From the NCBI RefSeq assembly GCF_001730525.1, contig NZ_MDFN01000031.1, positions 1 through 61,379 of the forward strand: 61,379 nucleotides of DNA, written 5' to 3'. Positions 15,709 to 25,714 of this stretch are shown piece after piece. Each line of letters opens with the position of its first letter. Position 1 is the stretch's first letter. The notes under the pieces were generated by a model that searched no databases, was not told the origin of the DNA, and worked only from the letters and a program-made list of their open reading frames with translations. This DNA comes from Arcticibacter eurypsychrophilus. GTDB taxonomy: Bacteria; Bacteroidota; Bacteroidia; Sphingobacteriales; Sphingobacteriaceae. The position numbers and the translations under genes are program-made.

Positions 15709-18700
15709 TTGGACAAGTTTCTATTTATAATATGCCTGCTTTTGGGCACAGCATCTTTGGCTTCCGGTCAGTCTTACAACTTTAGGCGTTATCAGGTTGA
15801 AAATGGGCTGTCGTATAATTCAGTGATGTGCAGCTTACAGGATAAAAAAGGTTTTCTGTGGTTTGGAACTAAAGATGGATTAAATAGATATGACGGTTAT
15901 GTTTTTAAAATTTTCAGGAATGACCCTGACAACGCTGGAAGTATAGGTAGTAACTTTATACATAGCTTATTTGAAGATCCAGATGAGAATATGTGGGTGG
16001 GGACATTAAGAGGCCTATACAAGTACAACCCCTTAAAGGAGACTTTTACCCTTATTGCGTCTTCGAAAAATAAAGATATCAGGGATATAAAAACGGACAA
16101 GCGGGGCAATGTTTGGTTTATAGGAGGTGCCACGCTCTACCGGTATATCGGGGAAACAAATAAAGTAATTACATATAATCAAAGAGTACATTCGGCAATT
16201 ACTTCCATAGCCATTACAGAAAATGATCAGATATGGATCTCTACCACTGATGGCTTTATTCAAAAAATTAATCCCGCAAATAATACGATTAAAGGGTTTA
16301 ATGTTTTTTATAAATCCAGGCCAGCGTTAACACATTGGATTGAAAAGATATATGATACGAGGAAGGGCTTTCTACTCATAGGGACTTCCAATCAAGGAGT
16401 TAAATTATTTGATCTCAAAACTTTAAGTTATAAAGATGTACTAATAACTAATGCCGATCGAACAGCTATCTATGCAAGGGATTTTATAGAAGTTCGAAAT
16501 AATGAGTATTGGATTGCAACTGAATCTGGAATATATACTTATAATATAAAAAGCGGTAAATACCTTAATCTGCGAAATAAATTGAACTATTCGTATTCAA
16601 TTTCTGATAATGCTATTTATACTTTAACTAAAGATAAAGAAGGAGGAGTTTGGGCTGGAACTTATTTCGGAGGGTTGAACTATCTTCCTAAACCGTATAC
16701 TTATTTTGATAAATTCATTCCTCAAAAGGGAAATAAGGGACTCAGCGGTTATGCTGTAAGGGAAATTTGTGAAGACAGGACTGGAAATGTATGGATAGGA
16801 ACTGAGGACGCTGGTTTGAATAAATTTAATCCTAAAACAGAAACCTTCGAACATTTTCTTCCTACAGGAAAATCAACAAGTATTTCGCATACAAATATTC
16901 ATGCGTTGCTAGCTGTAAATAATGAATTATGGGTGGGTACTTTTGATCAGGGATTGGATGTACTGGATATAAAAACGTCAAAGGTTATCAGACGCTACCG
17001 TGCAGGAACTGCAGTTAATGCTTTAAAAAGCAATTTTGTGGAAAGTCTACTGAAAACAAAAGCAGGTGAAATTTTAGTTGGCACCGGATCAGGACTATAT
17101 CGTTATAACAAATCAAGTAATGATTTTGCTTTGATCAATGAAGTACCGGGTAATTTCCATTATTCTGCTCTATTAGAAGATAATACTGGCACCATATGGG
17201 CAGGTACTTTAAGAGATGGTTTATATTTCTTTAATTTAAAAAGTGGTCGGTCAGGTGGATATAAGTATAATGAGCATGATAAAAAAAGCTTAAGCAGCGA
17301 TGATATTAATAGTGTATATCAGGATACTAAAAACAATATTTGGGTAGCTACGGAGAATGGTCTTTGTCTGTTAAATGAAAGAGATAAAAATTTTACCAGG
17401 TACAACGTTAAAAGTGGTTTCCTGTCTAATGTATTCTATAAGATTCTGGAAGGCAAAGGGAATGATCTTTGGATCAGCACGTCGCGCGGTTTAGTGCATT
17501 TTAATCCGGGTACAAATAAATTGAAGTCGTATACCAAATCGAATGGTCTATTGAATGACCAATTTAATTATAGTTCGGCATTCAAGGATCAAAAAGGAAG
17601 AATGTATTTTGGGAGTGTAAAAGGCCTTATTCGTTTTCAGCCAGAACAGTTTACTGCTGATAAATTTATGCCGCCAGTTTATATTACCGGTTTTCAGGTG
17701 CACAACAAAGAACTTTCCATCAGTGGTAGGGATTCGCCACTAGACAGGTCTATCAATTTTACCAATGAAGTAACCTTAAACTATAACCAATCAACTTTTA
17801 ATATTGATTTTGCAGCCTTAGGGTTTACAGCTCCGGAAATGACATCCTATTCCTTTAAAATGAAGGGGCTTGATGAAAACTGGACTTATATTAAGACGAA
17901 TAGAAAAGTGTATTTTACTGATCTTTTTCCGGGTACTTACGTTTTTATGTTGAAAGCGGCTAATAGTAGTGGTGTTTGGAATGACCGGATTACTGAGCTG
18001 AAAATAGTTATTAAGCCACCTTTATGGGCTAGTCCGGTTGCTTTTATATTTTACGGATTGGTAGTAGCGTTCATGATTTTTTATGGGATAAGATATTACC
18101 ATCATCGGATTAAAAGACAGAATAATCAAAGGAATGAGTTATGGGAATCTAAAAAGGAAAAGGAATTGTATCAAGCAAAAATCAACTTCTTTACCTATAT
18201 CACACATGAAATAAGAACGCCACTGACATTGATCAATGGTCCGTTGGAAGAGATAATAAAGAAATCGAAAGATGAACCTTCTATCACTGAGAATTTGGTA
18301 ATCATGAAGAAGAACACAAACCGATTAATTGAACTAACGAATCAATTACTGGATTTTAGGAAGACTGAAATTAAAGGTTTTAGTTTGTCTTTTGTAGAAA
18401 TCAATGTGCTGGAGTTATTGGAAGAAAACTGCCTTAGGTATAAGCTGGCGACTGATGAAAAAAAGCTGAAGCTTAATTTTGATTTGCCGAAAGGGCCATT
18501 AAATGTCTATGCTGATCCGGAGGCGCTTAATAAAATACTTAGTAATTTGGTTGATAATGCTTTTAAATATGCGAAAAGTGCGATTTCTATATTTTTAGTA
18601 GCAGATGATCATGTATTTACAATTGAAGTTAAAAGTGATGGGAATTTGATACCACCAAGTATTCATGAAAAGATTTTTGAACCATTTTTCAGGATGAATA

Positions 18701-19674
18701 GTAATATAAACCAGATAGGAACTGGTTTAGGTTTGCCACTTGCACGTGCACTAGCGGAACTTCATGAAGGCACCTTGGCGATAAGGAATGATGATGCATA
18801 CTGGAATACCTTTATTTTGACCTTACCAAGGCATCATGCTCAAGAATTTATTATAAGTAAAGATGAAAAGCTTGTCGAAAATGACATTCCGTTACAGAAC
18901 AGTGATCTTGATAGACCAACAATTTTGTTGGTGGAAGATAATGTAGAGATCAGAGCATTTATAGCGAATATAATTAAAGAATTTAATGTAATTCAGGTGA
19001 GTAATGGAAAAAAAGCGCTTGCTGTTCTGAAAGAAAAAAGTGTTCACTTGATCATTAGTGATATCATGATGCCTGAACTGGATGGGCTGGAATTATGTAA
19101 GGCGGTGAAGGAAAATATTGAATATACGCATATTCCTATGGTATTGTTAACGGCTAAAAATACCCTTCAATCTAAAATAGAAGGGTTGGAGGTAGGTGCG
19201 GATGCCTATTTGGAAAAACCTTTTTCTCCGGATCATTTGTTAGTGCAAATTTCAAATTTGTTAGCAAGTAGGGATAATATTAAAAATTATTTTGCTCATT
19301 CCCCTTTATTGCATGTGAAGAGTATGGCTTATAATAAAGCTGATGAAGCTTTTCTGGAAAAACTGAATGACATCATTGTTAAGAATATAGATAAAAGGGC
19401 TCTTGATGTCGACTATTTAGCTGATAGTATGAACATGAGCAGACCTACATTGTACCGGAAAACAAAAGCAATATCTAACCTGTCGCCGCATGAATTGATT
19501 AATATAACTCGATTGAAACAAGCAGCAGTGCTTTTGGCAGAGGGGAATTATAAAATTCTGAAAATCGCATCGGTCACTGGCTTTAGTTCGCAGGCGCAAT
19601 TCGGAAGAAGCTTTATCAAGCAATTTGGAATGACTCCTTCCGAGTATGTAGCATCAGTAAAAAGCGATGTTTAA
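15709..19674 (+). CDS. Hybrid two-component system regulator (HTCS) of the PUL
   Basis: 1321 residues from a TTG start: the frame is closed by a TAG at 15664 and holds no ATG before a good signal peptide (to about residue 20). Order: periplasmic Reg_prop propeller repeats (about 25-660), Y_Y_Y domain (about 690-760), one membrane segment (about 775-797), HisKA with ITHEIRTPLT (His833), an ATPase domain with N box NLVDNAFKYA and GTGLGLPLARA, a receiver (DIMMPELDG, Asp1118) and a C-terminal AraC helix-turn-helix (about 1225-1318). The G1 box is the degenerate SDGNLI. It senses an oligosaccharide in the periplasm and activates the divergent PUL. Confidence 0.95.
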   Translation: MDKFLFIICLLLGTASLASGQSYNFRRYQVENGLSYNSVMCSLQDKKGFLWFGTKDGLNRYDGYVFKIFRNDPDNAGSIGSNFIHSLFEDPDENMWVGTLRGLYKYNPLKETFTLIASSKNKDIRDIKTDKRGNVWFIGGATLYRYIGETNKVITYNQRVHSAITSIAITENDQIWISTTDGFIQKINPANNTIKGFNVFYKSRPALTHWIEKIYDTRKGFLLIGTSNQGVKLFDLKTLSYKDVLITNADRTAIYARDFIEVRNNEYWIATESGIYTYNIKSGKYLNLRNKLNYSYSISDNAIYTLTKDKEGGVWAGTYFGGLNYLPKPYTYFDKFIPQKGNKGLSGYAVREICEDRTGNVWIGTEDAGLNKFNPKTETFEHFLPTGKSTSISHTNIHALLAVNNELWVGTFDQGLDVLDIKTSKVIRRYRAGTAVNALKSNFVESLLKTKAGEILVGTGSGLYRYNKSSNDFALINEVPGNFHYSALLEDNTGTIWAGTLRDGLYFFNLKSGRSGGYKYNEHDKKSLSSDDINSVYQDTKNNIWVATENGLCLLNERDKNFTRYNVKSGFLSNVFYKILEGKGNDLWISTSRGLVHFNPGTNKLKSYTKSNGLLNDQFNYSSAFKDQKGRMYFGSVKGLIRFQPEQFTADKFMPPVYITGFQVHNKELSISGRDSPLDRSINFTNEVTLNYNQSTFNIDFAALGFTAPEMTSYSFKMKGLDENWTYIKTNRKVYFTDLFPGTYVFMLKAANSSGVWNDRITELKIVIKPPLWASPVAFIFYGLVVAFMIFYGIRYYHHRIKRQNNQRNELWESKKEKELYQAKINFFTYITHEIRTPLTLINGPLEEIIKKSKDEPSITENLVIMKKNTNRLIELTNQLLDFRKTEIKGFSLSFVEINVLELLEENCLRYKLATDEKKLKLNFDLPKGPLNVYADPEALNKILSNLVDNAFKYAKSAISIFLVADDHVFTIEVKSDGNLIPPSIHEKIFEPFFRMNSNINQIGTGLGLPLARALAELHEGTLAIRNDDAYWNTFILTLPRHHAQEFIISKDEKLVENDIPLQNSDLDRPTILLVEDNVEIRAFIANIIKEFNVIQVSNGKKALAVLKEKSVHLIISDIMMPELDGLELCKAVKENIEYTHIPMVLLTAKNTLQSKIEGLEVGADAYLEKPFSPDHLLVQISNLLASRDNIKNYFAHSPLLHVKSMAYNKADEAFLEKLNDIIVKNIDKRALDVDYLADSMNMSRPTLYRKTKAISNLSPHELINITRLKQAAVLLAEGNYKILKIASVTGFSSQAQFGRSFIKQFGMTPSEYVASVKSDV

Positions 19675-19684
19675 ATTTATATCA

Positions 19685-19926
19685 CTTGCACTTCAATTTG
19701 ACTAATTACCAAACCTGGATCCAGTAAATAAATTCTAAATGTTGTTTCTGTCGGTTTGCCTATGTTGAATATAATTTTTGGTAGATTGCCAGTAAACTGG
19801 TTTTCCATCTTTAGCTGTTTTAAGATTCCCTACATTGAAAATCCACATTCGATTCGCATTGTAATGATATGCCTTGCTCATCTCATTGGGAATTGAGGAT
19901 GGAGAGGTTGAACATAACCATAAATA
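19685..19926 (-). pseudogene. Remnant of a GH115 alpha-glucuronidase
   Basis: The minus strand encodes pieces in shifting frames that together look like GH115. EMSKAYHYNANRMWIFNVGN corresponds to the conserved YxYxAxRxWIxNVGDxK segment, preceded in another frame by YGYVQPLHPQFP and followed by LLDPGLVISQIEVQVI, like the DPGxVxxKI C-terminus. Stops and frame changes separate them and the rest of the roughly 800-residue enzyme is missing. It indicates that the PUL once had an alpha-glucuronidase. The family call is from remembered consensus. Confidence 0.6.
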
Positions 19927-19927
19927 G

Positions 19928-20371
19928 TCATGGGACCATGATCTTTTCCATATGCCTCTTTAAAGTTTTCGTTTCATTAAAATTCTGTATCACGTAACAT
20001 GCAGCAGTGTCAATGTCGGAAGGTGATCCCCATACCATCTCAGGGGCTTGTACTTTAAGCTGCTCAATTTCTTTGATGTCCAGATCTTCTTGATTTAATT
20101 CCGTAATACTTGGTAAACGAAAAGTAAAGCTGCTTTTTAAATTTTCAAGTTCCTTAACGTTCAAGTCTTCCTGATTTAATTCTGGATTATTTGTTAAACG
20201 AAATGTAAAGTCGCTTTTTAATTCTTCAAGTTCTTTTGTATTTACATCTTCTGGGCTGGTTACGATTGGAGATGGTAGGCTAATACTGGTCTTTCCTTTA
20301 TTTTCATTGGCTGATGCGTGGAAAGATGTGATGATTAAGAGTGCTACCGTTAGGGTTGAAATAGTTTTCAT
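19928..20371 (-). CDS. Small secreted protein with three internal repeats
   Basis: About 147 residues from the ATG at 20371, where a signal peptide begins (cleaved near SFHASA); the frame opens at 20422. The mature part holds three imperfect copies of a roughly 32-residue unit. The units contain D-(V/L)-N-x-K-E-L-E-x-L-K, SDFTFRL or SSFTFRL, and PELNQEDL, ending with IKEIEQLKVQAPEMVWG. No family is recognised. The gene stops against the GH115 remnant, and its own last codons may derive from it. Confidence 0.65.
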   Translation of the reverse strand: MKTISTLTVALLIITSFHASANENKGKTSISLPSPIVTSPEDVNTKELEELKSDFTFRLTNNPELNQEDLNVKELENLKSSFTFRLPSITELNQEDLDIKEIEQLKVQAPEMVWGSPSDIDTAACYVIQNFNETKTLKRHMEKIMVP

Positions 20372-20570
20372 GATCTTGTTTTTTTTGTTTGATATTTTTG
20401 TTTGCCTTGTTTGTTGAATCAAAGATATATGCGTTTTTATTGCTCTGGAATGATAATTAGGCGGGTTAAAGGAACTTCTCGGTTAATACTGTTTTTTTGT
20501 CGGTGAATTTTTTTTACTCTTTAAGAATTGTTTGAAAAGAGGTAGGGTTTTCTTAGCTTTAATGTAAAAT

Positions 20571-21848
20571 ATGGCTCATTCTCAAATTCTTATCATTGGT
20601 GCAGGAGCAGCGGGGCTGTTAGCGGCACGTTTATTATCATCAGCAGGAAAAAAGGTTGTTGTTCTGGAGGCAGGTGCTCGAGTTGGGGGCCGTGTCCTTG
20701 ATATTAATGATCCGGAATGGCCTGTTCCAATATCATTGGGTGCTGAATTTATTCACGGGGACTTACCTGTTACCATTGATCTCTTAAAGGAGGCGGGTTT
20801 GACTTACACGCAGATGGAACAGAAAGGCGTAAAATTGATTGGGGGTGTTGAGGTAAATGATCCGGATAGAAAAAGTTATTGGGATGAGTTTATGAAAGAG
20901 CTAAACTTGTTGAAAAGTGACCAGACCTTGGTTGATTTTCTTGAAAATTATTTTGATGATGAGAAATATATCGGTTTAAGAGGTGAAGTTTTACGTTTTG
21001 CACAAGGCTATGATGCTGCTGATCCATATACTGTTAGCATGTTTTCTTTGCGCAATGAATGGTCAAAAGAGGGACCGCAATATCGTGTGGATGCCGGTTA
21101 TGGAAAATTGATTGATTTTTTAGCGGCCCAATGTCAAGAGGCGGGTTGTTCTGTTTTGCTGCACAAAGTGGTTACTCATATCAGGTGGAATAAGGGTTTC
21201 GTGGAAGTACTTACTTCAAATAGAGAGTGTTATACGGCTAATAAACTGATCCTAACTATCCCTCCAGGTGTACTTCGCATAAAAGATGGTCGTGCGGGCT
21301 CTGTTTTGTTTAACCCTCCACTTCCTTTGCGCTCGAATGCAGTTAAACTCATGGGTTTTGGTGAAGTAATTAAGATTGTGATCCGTTTTAAGTCTGCTTT
21401 TTGGACTAGCATGGTAAGTCCTGATACGTGTTTTTTATTTTCAGATAAAACAATTCCAACCTGGTGGTTGCATGAACCCAATACTGTGCCTGTATTAAGT
21501 GGATGGATTGCTGGTCCGAAAGCGGAAGCCTTAAATGACTATACAGACAAGCAGTTAATGGATGAAGCCGTAAATTCTCTTTCTTCGGTTTTTGGAATGA
21601 GTAATGAATCTCTCTTTGAACAAGTTAAAGGGTATTATATTTTCAACTGGAATACGAATCCCTTTTCAAGGGGCGGGTACGGTTTTGCTACTCTACTTGG
21701 TGCGGAATCTAAAGCGATTTTAAAGGTGCCAGTTGAAGAAACGCTTTATTTTGCGGGTGAATCTATGTATGAGGGGCCACATGGAGGTACAGTGGAGGCG
21801 GCTTTAGTAAATGGTAAGCAAGTTGCTGAAGCAATCTTAAAAAATTAA
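20571..21848 (+). CDS. FAD-dependent flavin amine oxidase
   Basis: 425 residues. The N-terminal FAD-binding motif is ILIIGAGAAGLLAARLLSS, followed by VVLEAGARVGGRV (about residues 5-45) as in monoamine and polyamine oxidases. The C-terminal FAD segment is LYFAGESMYEGPHGGTVEAALVNG. Such enzymes oxidise amines to aldehydes with release of peroxide. No signal peptide is seen, so it is cytosolic. The substrate is unknown. It lies 23 bases before lpxK, which has its own promoter box. Confidence 0.88.
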   Translation: MAHSQILIIGAGAAGLLAARLLSSAGKKVVVLEAGARVGGRVLDINDPEWPVPISLGAEFIHGDLPVTIDLLKEAGLTYTQMEQKGVKLIGGVEVNDPDRKSYWDEFMKELNLLKSDQTLVDFLENYFDDEKYIGLRGEVLRFAQGYDAADPYTVSMFSLRNEWSKEGPQYRVDAGYGKLIDFLAAQCQEAGCSVLLHKVVTHIRWNKGFVEVLTSNRECYTANKLILTIPPGVLRIKDGRAGSVLFNPPLPLRSNAVKLMGFGEVIKIVIRFKSAFWTSMVSPDTCFLFSDKTIPTWWLHEPNTVPVLSGWIAGPKAEALNDYTDKQLMDEAVNSLSSVFGMSNESLFEQVKGYYIFNWNTNPFSRGGYGFATLLGAESKAILKVPVEETLYFAGESMYEGPHGGTVEAALVNGKQVAEAILKN

Positions 21849-21860
21849 CGGTCTATTTTT

Positions 21861-21868
21861 TACTTTTG
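21861..21868 (+). promoter_or_regulatory. Bacteroidota -7 promoter box TACTTTTG (lpxK)
   Basis: TACTTTTG matches the TAnnTTTG consensus of the Bacteroidota primary sigma factor. It lies three bases before the ATG of lpxK, so its transcript would have almost no leader. No convincing -33 TTG was fixed. Confidence 0.55.
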
Positions 21869-21871
21869 CAC

Positions 21872-22924
21872 ATGCAATATCTGCGACTGTTTTTGCTTCC
21901 CTTTTCCTGTCTGTACGGGTTAATAGGTATAATTAGGAACTTTGCTTACCAAACCGGGTTATTTTCCTCGAGACGATTTGATGTTTCAGTTATCAGTATC
22001 GGCAACCTGGCGATTGGAGGGGCTGGAAAAAGTCCAATGGCCGAATATATCATTCGGTTGCTCAGTAAAAAATATCGTGTTGCTGTGCTGAGCCGTGGAT
22101 ATGGAAGAACGACAAAAGGATATAGGCTGGTTTCATCTGATGATTCTACTTTACAGGTGGGGGATGAGCCTTTGCAGTTTAAAAAGAAATTTCCTGCTAT
22201 TACAGTTGCTGTTTGTGAGAAAAGGGTGTATGGTATAGAACAACTTCAGGATAATCATGATGTAATTATTTTGGATGATGCTTTTCAGCATAGAGCAGTT
22301 GTTCCTGGTCTAAGTTTGCTGCTTTTTGACTATACCAGTTTGGATAGTCCATTTATTGTTTTACCTGCGGGGAATTTGAGAGAGCCTTTTATGGGAAGGA
22401 AAAGGGCTGATATTCTAGTTATTACTAAAAGTCCGGAGGCTATTTCTGATGAAGATCGGAAGCGTGCTATAAATAGGGTAAAACCTTTTCAGCATCAACA
22501 GGTTTTCTTTTCTTATTTGAAGTATGGAGATTTGTTGCCCCTATATCATGGAGACAACATGGCTTTAGCCTCCCTTGATAATTCATATACCATTTATTTG
22601 CTAACCGGAATTGCTAATCCGATGCCTTTACTGGATAAACTGGCATCTGTGAGAGGTAAGATCAGGCATTATGATTACCCTGATCATCACCCTTTCAGCC
22701 GGAAAAATATTAGTAAACTTGCAGAGGATTTTAGTATGGATGCTGGACATAGAAAAATTATAATTACGACTGAAAAAGATGTTCAGCGTTTAAGGTCTGT
22801 AAGTCTTCATGGAATTTTAGAAGAGCTACCTGTTTATTGTATTCCTATACATGCTGAGATTCATCCTATTGATAATGAGTATTTTAATTCTATAATACGT
22901 AAATATGTTAAACAGCATTTATAG
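21872..22924 (+). CDS. lpxK: Tetraacyldisaccharide 4'-kinase
   Basis: 350 residues from the ATG at 21872; an in-frame TTG at 21866 is less likely. LpxK phosphorylates the 4' position of the lipid A precursor at the inner membrane. An N-terminal hydrophobic anchor (residues 1-25) precedes the Walker A-like GNLAIGGAGKSPMAEYI (about 44-60), then VLSRGYGR and DVIILDDAFQHR, all family hallmarks. It overlaps the following purine nucleoside phosphorylase gene by 20 bases, so translation is coupled. Confidence 0.93.
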   Translation: MQYLRLFLLPFSCLYGLIGIIRNFAYQTGLFSSRRFDVSVISIGNLAIGGAGKSPMAEYIIRLLSKKYRVAVLSRGYGRTTKGYRLVSSDDSTLQVGDEPLQFKKKFPAITVAVCEKRVYGIEQLQDNHDVIILDDAFQHRAVVPGLSLLLFDYTSLDSPFIVLPAGNLREPFMGRKRADILVITKSPEAISDEDRKRAINRVKPFQHQQVFFSYLKYGDLLPLYHGDNMALASLDNSYTIYLLTGIANPMPLLDKLASVRGKIRHYDYPDHHPFSRKNISKLAEDFSMDAGHRKIIITTEKDVQRLRSVSLHGILEELPVYCIPIHAEIHPIDNEYFNSIIRKYVKQHL

Positions 22925-23720
22925 TACAACTGAATATATAAAAAAGAGAATAGGTGATTTTCAACCTGAAATAGGAATTATTCTTGGAACGGGATTAGGC
23001 GGATTGGCGAATGAAATTGACGTGCATCAGAAATTAATGTACTCGAATATTCCTGACTTTCCGATTTCTACAGTGGAGTTTCATTCTGGCCGGTTAATCT
23101 TTGGTTTATTAAATGGAAAGAGGGTGGTCGCCATGCAAGGCCGTTTGCATTATTATGAAGGATATTCTATGCAGCAGATTACGTTTCCGGTAAGGGTGAT
23201 GAAAATGCTGGGGATTGCTCACCTTTTTGTTTCAAATGCGAGTGGGTCCTTAAATGAAGATATCAAAAAGGGTGACCTTATGATTATTGAAGATCATATA
23301 AATCTTCTTGGTGACAATCCATTGAGGGGAAGAAACTGGGATAATTTTGGTCCCCGTTTCCCGGATATGAATGAGCCTTATGATCGTAATCTAATAATTA
23401 AAGGATTAGAAATTGCTTTGGCAAATAACATAAGATGCCATAAGGGCGTTTACGTATCTGTTCTGGGTCCAAATTTAGAAACTAAAGCGGAATACAAGTA
23501 TCTAAGGATGATTGGTGGTGATGCAGTGGGAATGAGTACAGTTCCTGAAGTAATTGTAGCTAAACATATGGGACTACCGGTTTTTGCTGTCTCTGTAATT
23601 ACTGATGAAGGTTTTTTGCATGCACTAGAACCTGTATCTCTGGAAGAAATAGTGCGGGTTGCACAAGAGGCTGAGCCTAAAATGACTTTAATATTAAAAG
23701 AATTGCTTAGTTTTTTATAA
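22905..23720 (+). CDS. Purine nucleoside phosphorylase
   Basis: 271 residues, the usual size for the trimeric PNP-I type. It cleaves purine nucleosides with phosphate to free base and ribose 1-phosphate. Visible motifs: IGIILGTGLGGLA (phosphate loop), GRLHYYEGYSMQQITFP, VSNASGSLNEDIKKGDLMII, and GGDAVGMSTVPEVIVA with the Met of the nucleoside site. It starts inside the end of lpxK and ends 13 bases before the porin gene. Confidence 0.93.
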   Translation: MLNSIYSTTEYIKKRIGDFQPEIGIILGTGLGGLANEIDVHQKLMYSNIPDFPISTVEFHSGRLIFGLLNGKRVVAMQGRLHYYEGYSMQQITFPVRVMKMLGIAHLFVSNASGSLNEDIKKGDLMIIEDHINLLGDNPLRGRNWDNFGPRFPDMNEPYDRNLIIKGLEIALANNIRCHKGVYVSVLGPNLETKAEYKYLRMIGGDAVGMSTVPEVIVAKHMGLPVFAVSVITDEGFLHALEPVSLEEIVRVAQEAEPKMTLILKELLSFL

Positions 23721-23733
23721 CGACGAAATTTTA

Positions 23734-25713
23734 ATGAAATATATTTTAACTGTTCTGTTAGGTCTATTCTTATTTGGTAACAATGTGGCAATGGCGCAAG
23801 TTAGGCCACCTGCTACTCCAAGAACTGCAGATGCTGAACTTGATTCGCTTCGTAAAATTGAAGAGGGCGGAAGAGATACGGTGATTTTTAACGCTACTTA
23901 TATTCGTTATACAAATCTTGATTTGCTAAAAGATAGCACGCAAACTGAACCGATCGACACCACTTTGCGTCATTTTCAGAATTATAATATAATGAATCAG
24001 CCGGAGGCTCCTACGGCTAATTTAGGAAATTTAGGGTTGCCCTATAATGATCTGCTGTTTGATCCTTCTAAATCTATTGGGTTTGATGCTGGATTTCATT
24101 CGATGGATCGGTATAAGCTGACCCAGGATTCGATCAAGTATTACCGGGCCAGGACTCCCTTTACTTCCTTGTATTATGTAAATGGAAGTACCACAGAACA
24201 GGTTTTTAAGGTCATTCACTCGCAGAATATTAAACCGAATTGGAATATAGGGGGAAATTATTTCAGGATTGGAGCAAGAGGAATTTATCGAAATCAGAAT
24301 TCGGACCACTTAAATGCAGCGATATTCAGCTGGTATGAATCACCAACTAAGCGGTATAATATTCTAGTCAATGGCCTGTTTAACACATTGAAAACAGAAG
24401 AAAATGGGTCAATGGTCAGTAATGATATATTTAATTCTACCAACACACTTGGAGCCCAGGAGGAATCAGTAAAGCTGAATAATACCAGTGACCCGACCAG
24501 GCAGACATATAATCAAAAATCATTTTTTTTAAAGCAGTTCTATTATCTCGGTCGAATTGATACCACTGGAAAAAATGCTGATTCCAAAATTTTGCCCACA
24601 CAAAGGGTTTCTCATTCATTGCTTTACTCTGCTGAGCAGTACAAGTTTTATAAAAAGGAAGCTGATACCTATAACGTTTTTCCTGATTTAAATTCGGAGA
24701 TTGATTTAGTACAGGATTCCACGCATATAAGGAACTTGCGAAATGAGTTTATGTACAGCTTTTACTTAAGGGGACGATCAGTCAGTTTTCTTAAAAATGA
24801 GGTTAAACTTGATCTTGGAATTCAGCATGATTTGTACTGGTATGATCAGATGGGGTTTTCAACGTCTTTTCAGAATATTATGTTGAAGGCAAATGCAGGC
24901 TACAGGTTTAGTGACCGGATATCTCTGAATGCGAATGTACAGCAGATTGCCCAAGGTCGTAATGCCGGAGATTATTTATATGATGCAAAAGCACAAATTA
25001 GGTTAAGCCGCTCAGTTGGTAAGATTATCTTAGGTGCTTATTCGCAAAACAAATCGCCTGAGCAATTTTTTGACAGGCTGAACTATACTTATCATCAGTG
25101 GTCAAATAGCTTTGATAAAACTAAAATCAACAATCTTTCTTTTGCTTACCTGAATTCTAAGTTTAAGCTGCAGGCTAAGGCTGAATATTTCCTGGTAACT
25201 GATTATTTATATTTGGCTGAAACCCCTTTTGTTAACGAGATTGAACCTCTTCAAATGAATAGTGATATAAATTTGCTGAAGCTTACGCTGAGTAAGAGTT
25301 TCAAGGTTGGGAAATTTAATATGGAAAATTATGTTGTATATCAAAAAACGGACTATCAAGATCTTTTAAGTACCCCCGAATTTTATACATACAACAGTTT
25401 TTATTTTTCAAATACTTATTTTAAAAAGGCATTATCTGGTGATATAGGTTTTGATGTGCGTATGAATACGCCTTACACTGCATCTTCTTATGCCATCAAC
25501 GTAAGCCAGTTTTATAATGGATACAATGTAAAGTACGCATCATACCCAATAGTAGATGTGTGGGCACGTTTTGCATTGCGAAGAGCGAACATATTTGTAC
25601 GCTATGATTATGCAAATCAAGGCCTTTTGTCTAAGGGTTATTATACAGTTAATCGTTACCCTATGCCTAATTCCTTATTTAAATTAGGTGTAAGCTGGAG
25701 TTTTTACGACTAA
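23734..25713 (+). CDS. Putative porin (Bacteroidota outer-membrane barrel)
   Basis: 659 residues with a signal peptide ending at AMAQ. The rest is a beta-barrel with alternating aromatic residues and the conserved start of the 'putative porin' family (LPYNDLLFDPSKSIGFDAG, about 110-128). It ends in WSFYD, like other barrels. Probably a general or carbohydrate-passing outer-membrane channel. It lies in the same direction just after the purine nucleoside phosphorylase gene and converges with the gene at 25715. Confidence 0.82.
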   Translation: MKYILTVLLGLFLFGNNVAMAQVRPPATPRTADAELDSLRKIEEGGRDTVIFNATYIRYTNLDLLKDSTQTEPIDTTLRHFQNYNIMNQPEAPTANLGNLGLPYNDLLFDPSKSIGFDAGFHSMDRYKLTQDSIKYYRARTPFTSLYYVNGSTTEQVFKVIHSQNIKPNWNIGGNYFRIGARGIYRNQNSDHLNAAIFSWYESPTKRYNILVNGLFNTLKTEENGSMVSNDIFNSTNTLGAQEESVKLNNTSDPTRQTYNQKSFFLKQFYYLGRIDTTGKNADSKILPTQRVSHSLLYSAEQYKFYKKEADTYNVFPDLNSEIDLVQDSTHIRNLRNEFMYSFYLRGRSVSFLKNEVKLDLGIQHDLYWYDQMGFSTSFQNIMLKANAGYRFSDRISLNANVQQIAQGRNAGDYLYDAKAQIRLSRSVGKIILGAYSQNKSPEQFFDRLNYTYHQWSNSFDKTKINNLSFAYLNSKFKLQAKAEYFLVTDYLYLAETPFVNEIEPLQMNSDINLLKLTLSKSFKVGKFNMENYVVYQKTDYQDLLSTPEFYTYNSFYFSNTYFKKALSGDIGFDVRMNTPYTASSYAINVSQFYNGYNVKYASYPIVDVWARFALRRANIFVRYDYANQGLLSKGYYTVNRYPMPNSLFKLGVSWSFYD

Positions 25714-25714
25714 A

